This document shows, in pieces, positions 5,019 to 5,273 of a stretch of 5,273 bases of DNA. The notes beneath the pieces were generated by a model. That model had not been told where the DNA came from. It saw only the letters and a program-made list of their open reading frames with translations, and ran no database searches. The stretch's first letter is position 1, and every line of letters starts with the position of its first letter. The position numbers and the translations under genes are program-made. This DNA comes from Pseudomonadota bacterium (GTDB taxonomy: Bacteria; Pseudomonadota; Gammaproteobacteria; Enterobacterales; Enterobacteriaceae), in contig JAFACP010000440.1 in assembly GCA_023425455.1 (NCBI GenBank), positions 1 through 5,273 on the forward strand, in the 5' to 3' direction.

Positions 5019-5273
5019 TTATAAATAATCAGACGCCACGACAGTTTTCCCTCTGCCGGTGCGCTTGGCATCATATAAGGCGTTATCCGCGCGCGTTAGC
5101 AAAGCCGAGGTGTCGCGCTGTCCCTGACGCACCTCGACCACGCCGGCACTGAAGGAGAGCGTCAGCGTTTTATCCCCCACCACCAGCGGCCTGGCGATCA
5201 GCGCGGTGCGTAAGCTGGCGGAGAGCTGCGTTGCGGCTTCACCGTCAGCGTGCGCCAGCAGAAGCAAAAACTC
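5019..5273 (-). CDS. Diguanylate cyclase (GGDEF domain), C-terminal 84 residues; 5' part outside window
   Basis: C-terminal end of an enzyme that makes cyclic di-GMP from two GTP. Reading in from the right edge, the first two codons give Glu-Phe followed by LLLLAHADGEAA, so the window cuts the gene within its GG[D/E]EF active-site motif. The visible part has the usual GGDEF tail: the LTLSFSAGVV strand, the helix with RADNALYDAKRTGRGKTV, and a short end, ASDYL. An apparent TTG start at 5265-5267 is not a real start because the frame is open to the edge. The inhibitory RxxD site and any N-terminal sensor or membrane part are not visible, so I cannot name the cyclase. It lies on the same strand as pdeC, 340 bp upstream of it, placing a c-di-GMP maker beside a c-di-GMP breaker. 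Confidence 0.92.
   Translation of the reverse strand, partial: EFLLLLAHADGEAATQLSASLRTALIARPLVVGDKTLTLSFSAGVVEVRQGQRDTSALLTRADNALYDAKRTGRGKTVVASDYL

Noticed and set aside
1..5273. CRISPR arrays, insertion sequences, tRNA or rRNA genes, phage or defence genes
   Set aside because: No regularly spaced repeats, transposase motifs, tRNA-like folds or defence domains were seen on either strand.

Overview
The window looks like chromosomal DNA of an enterobacterium (Enterobacteriaceae, close to Enterobacter, Klebsiella, Citrobacter or Salmonella). SoxR, SoxS, PdeC and GhxP are near-identical or clearly orthologous to the E. coli proteins as I recall them, and they lie in the familiar order of the soxRS locus. 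The genus cannot be fixed from the sequence alone.

Layout from left to right: (1) the first 320 codons of ghxP (yjcD), a guanine/hypoxanthine permease on the minus strand, cut by the left edge. Its upstream region has a plausible promoter and a cluster of PurR-type sites. (2) A 223-residue glutathione S-transferase-like protein on the minus strand. I recall a gene of this kind at the same place in Salmonella. (3) On the plus strand, a match to the small RNA SraL (RyjA), with a sigma-S-like -10 element and a strong hairpin terminator that it appears to share with the end of soxR. (4) The divergent pair soxR (minus) and soxS (plus), with the 18-bp SoxR operator palindrome inside the 19-bp spacer of the soxS promoter. 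(5) pdeC (yjcC), a membrane-bound CSS-EAL c-di-GMP phosphodiesterase on the minus strand, whose stop codon overlaps that of soxS. (6) A 340-bp AT-rich gap with several dyads and repeats. (7) The last 84 residues of a GGDEF diguanylate cyclase on the minus strand, cut by the right edge inside the GGDEF motif itself.

Functionally the core is the redox-stress switch. SoxR ([2Fe-2S]) senses redox-cycling agents and turns on soxS; SoxS then activates the superoxide/drug-resistance regulon. The flanks link it to redox-controlled c-di-GMP turnover (PdeC, plus a neighbouring cyclase), to a possible detoxification enzyme (GST), to a stationary-phase small RNA and to purine uptake.

This is mostly a well-known conserved region and I do not see a new multi-gene system. 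The points most worth following up are regulatory: the PurR-site cluster before ghxP, the symmetric elements and the repeated SoxS-box-like half-site before pdeC, and the tail-to-tail soxS/pdeC overlap with no terminator between them.
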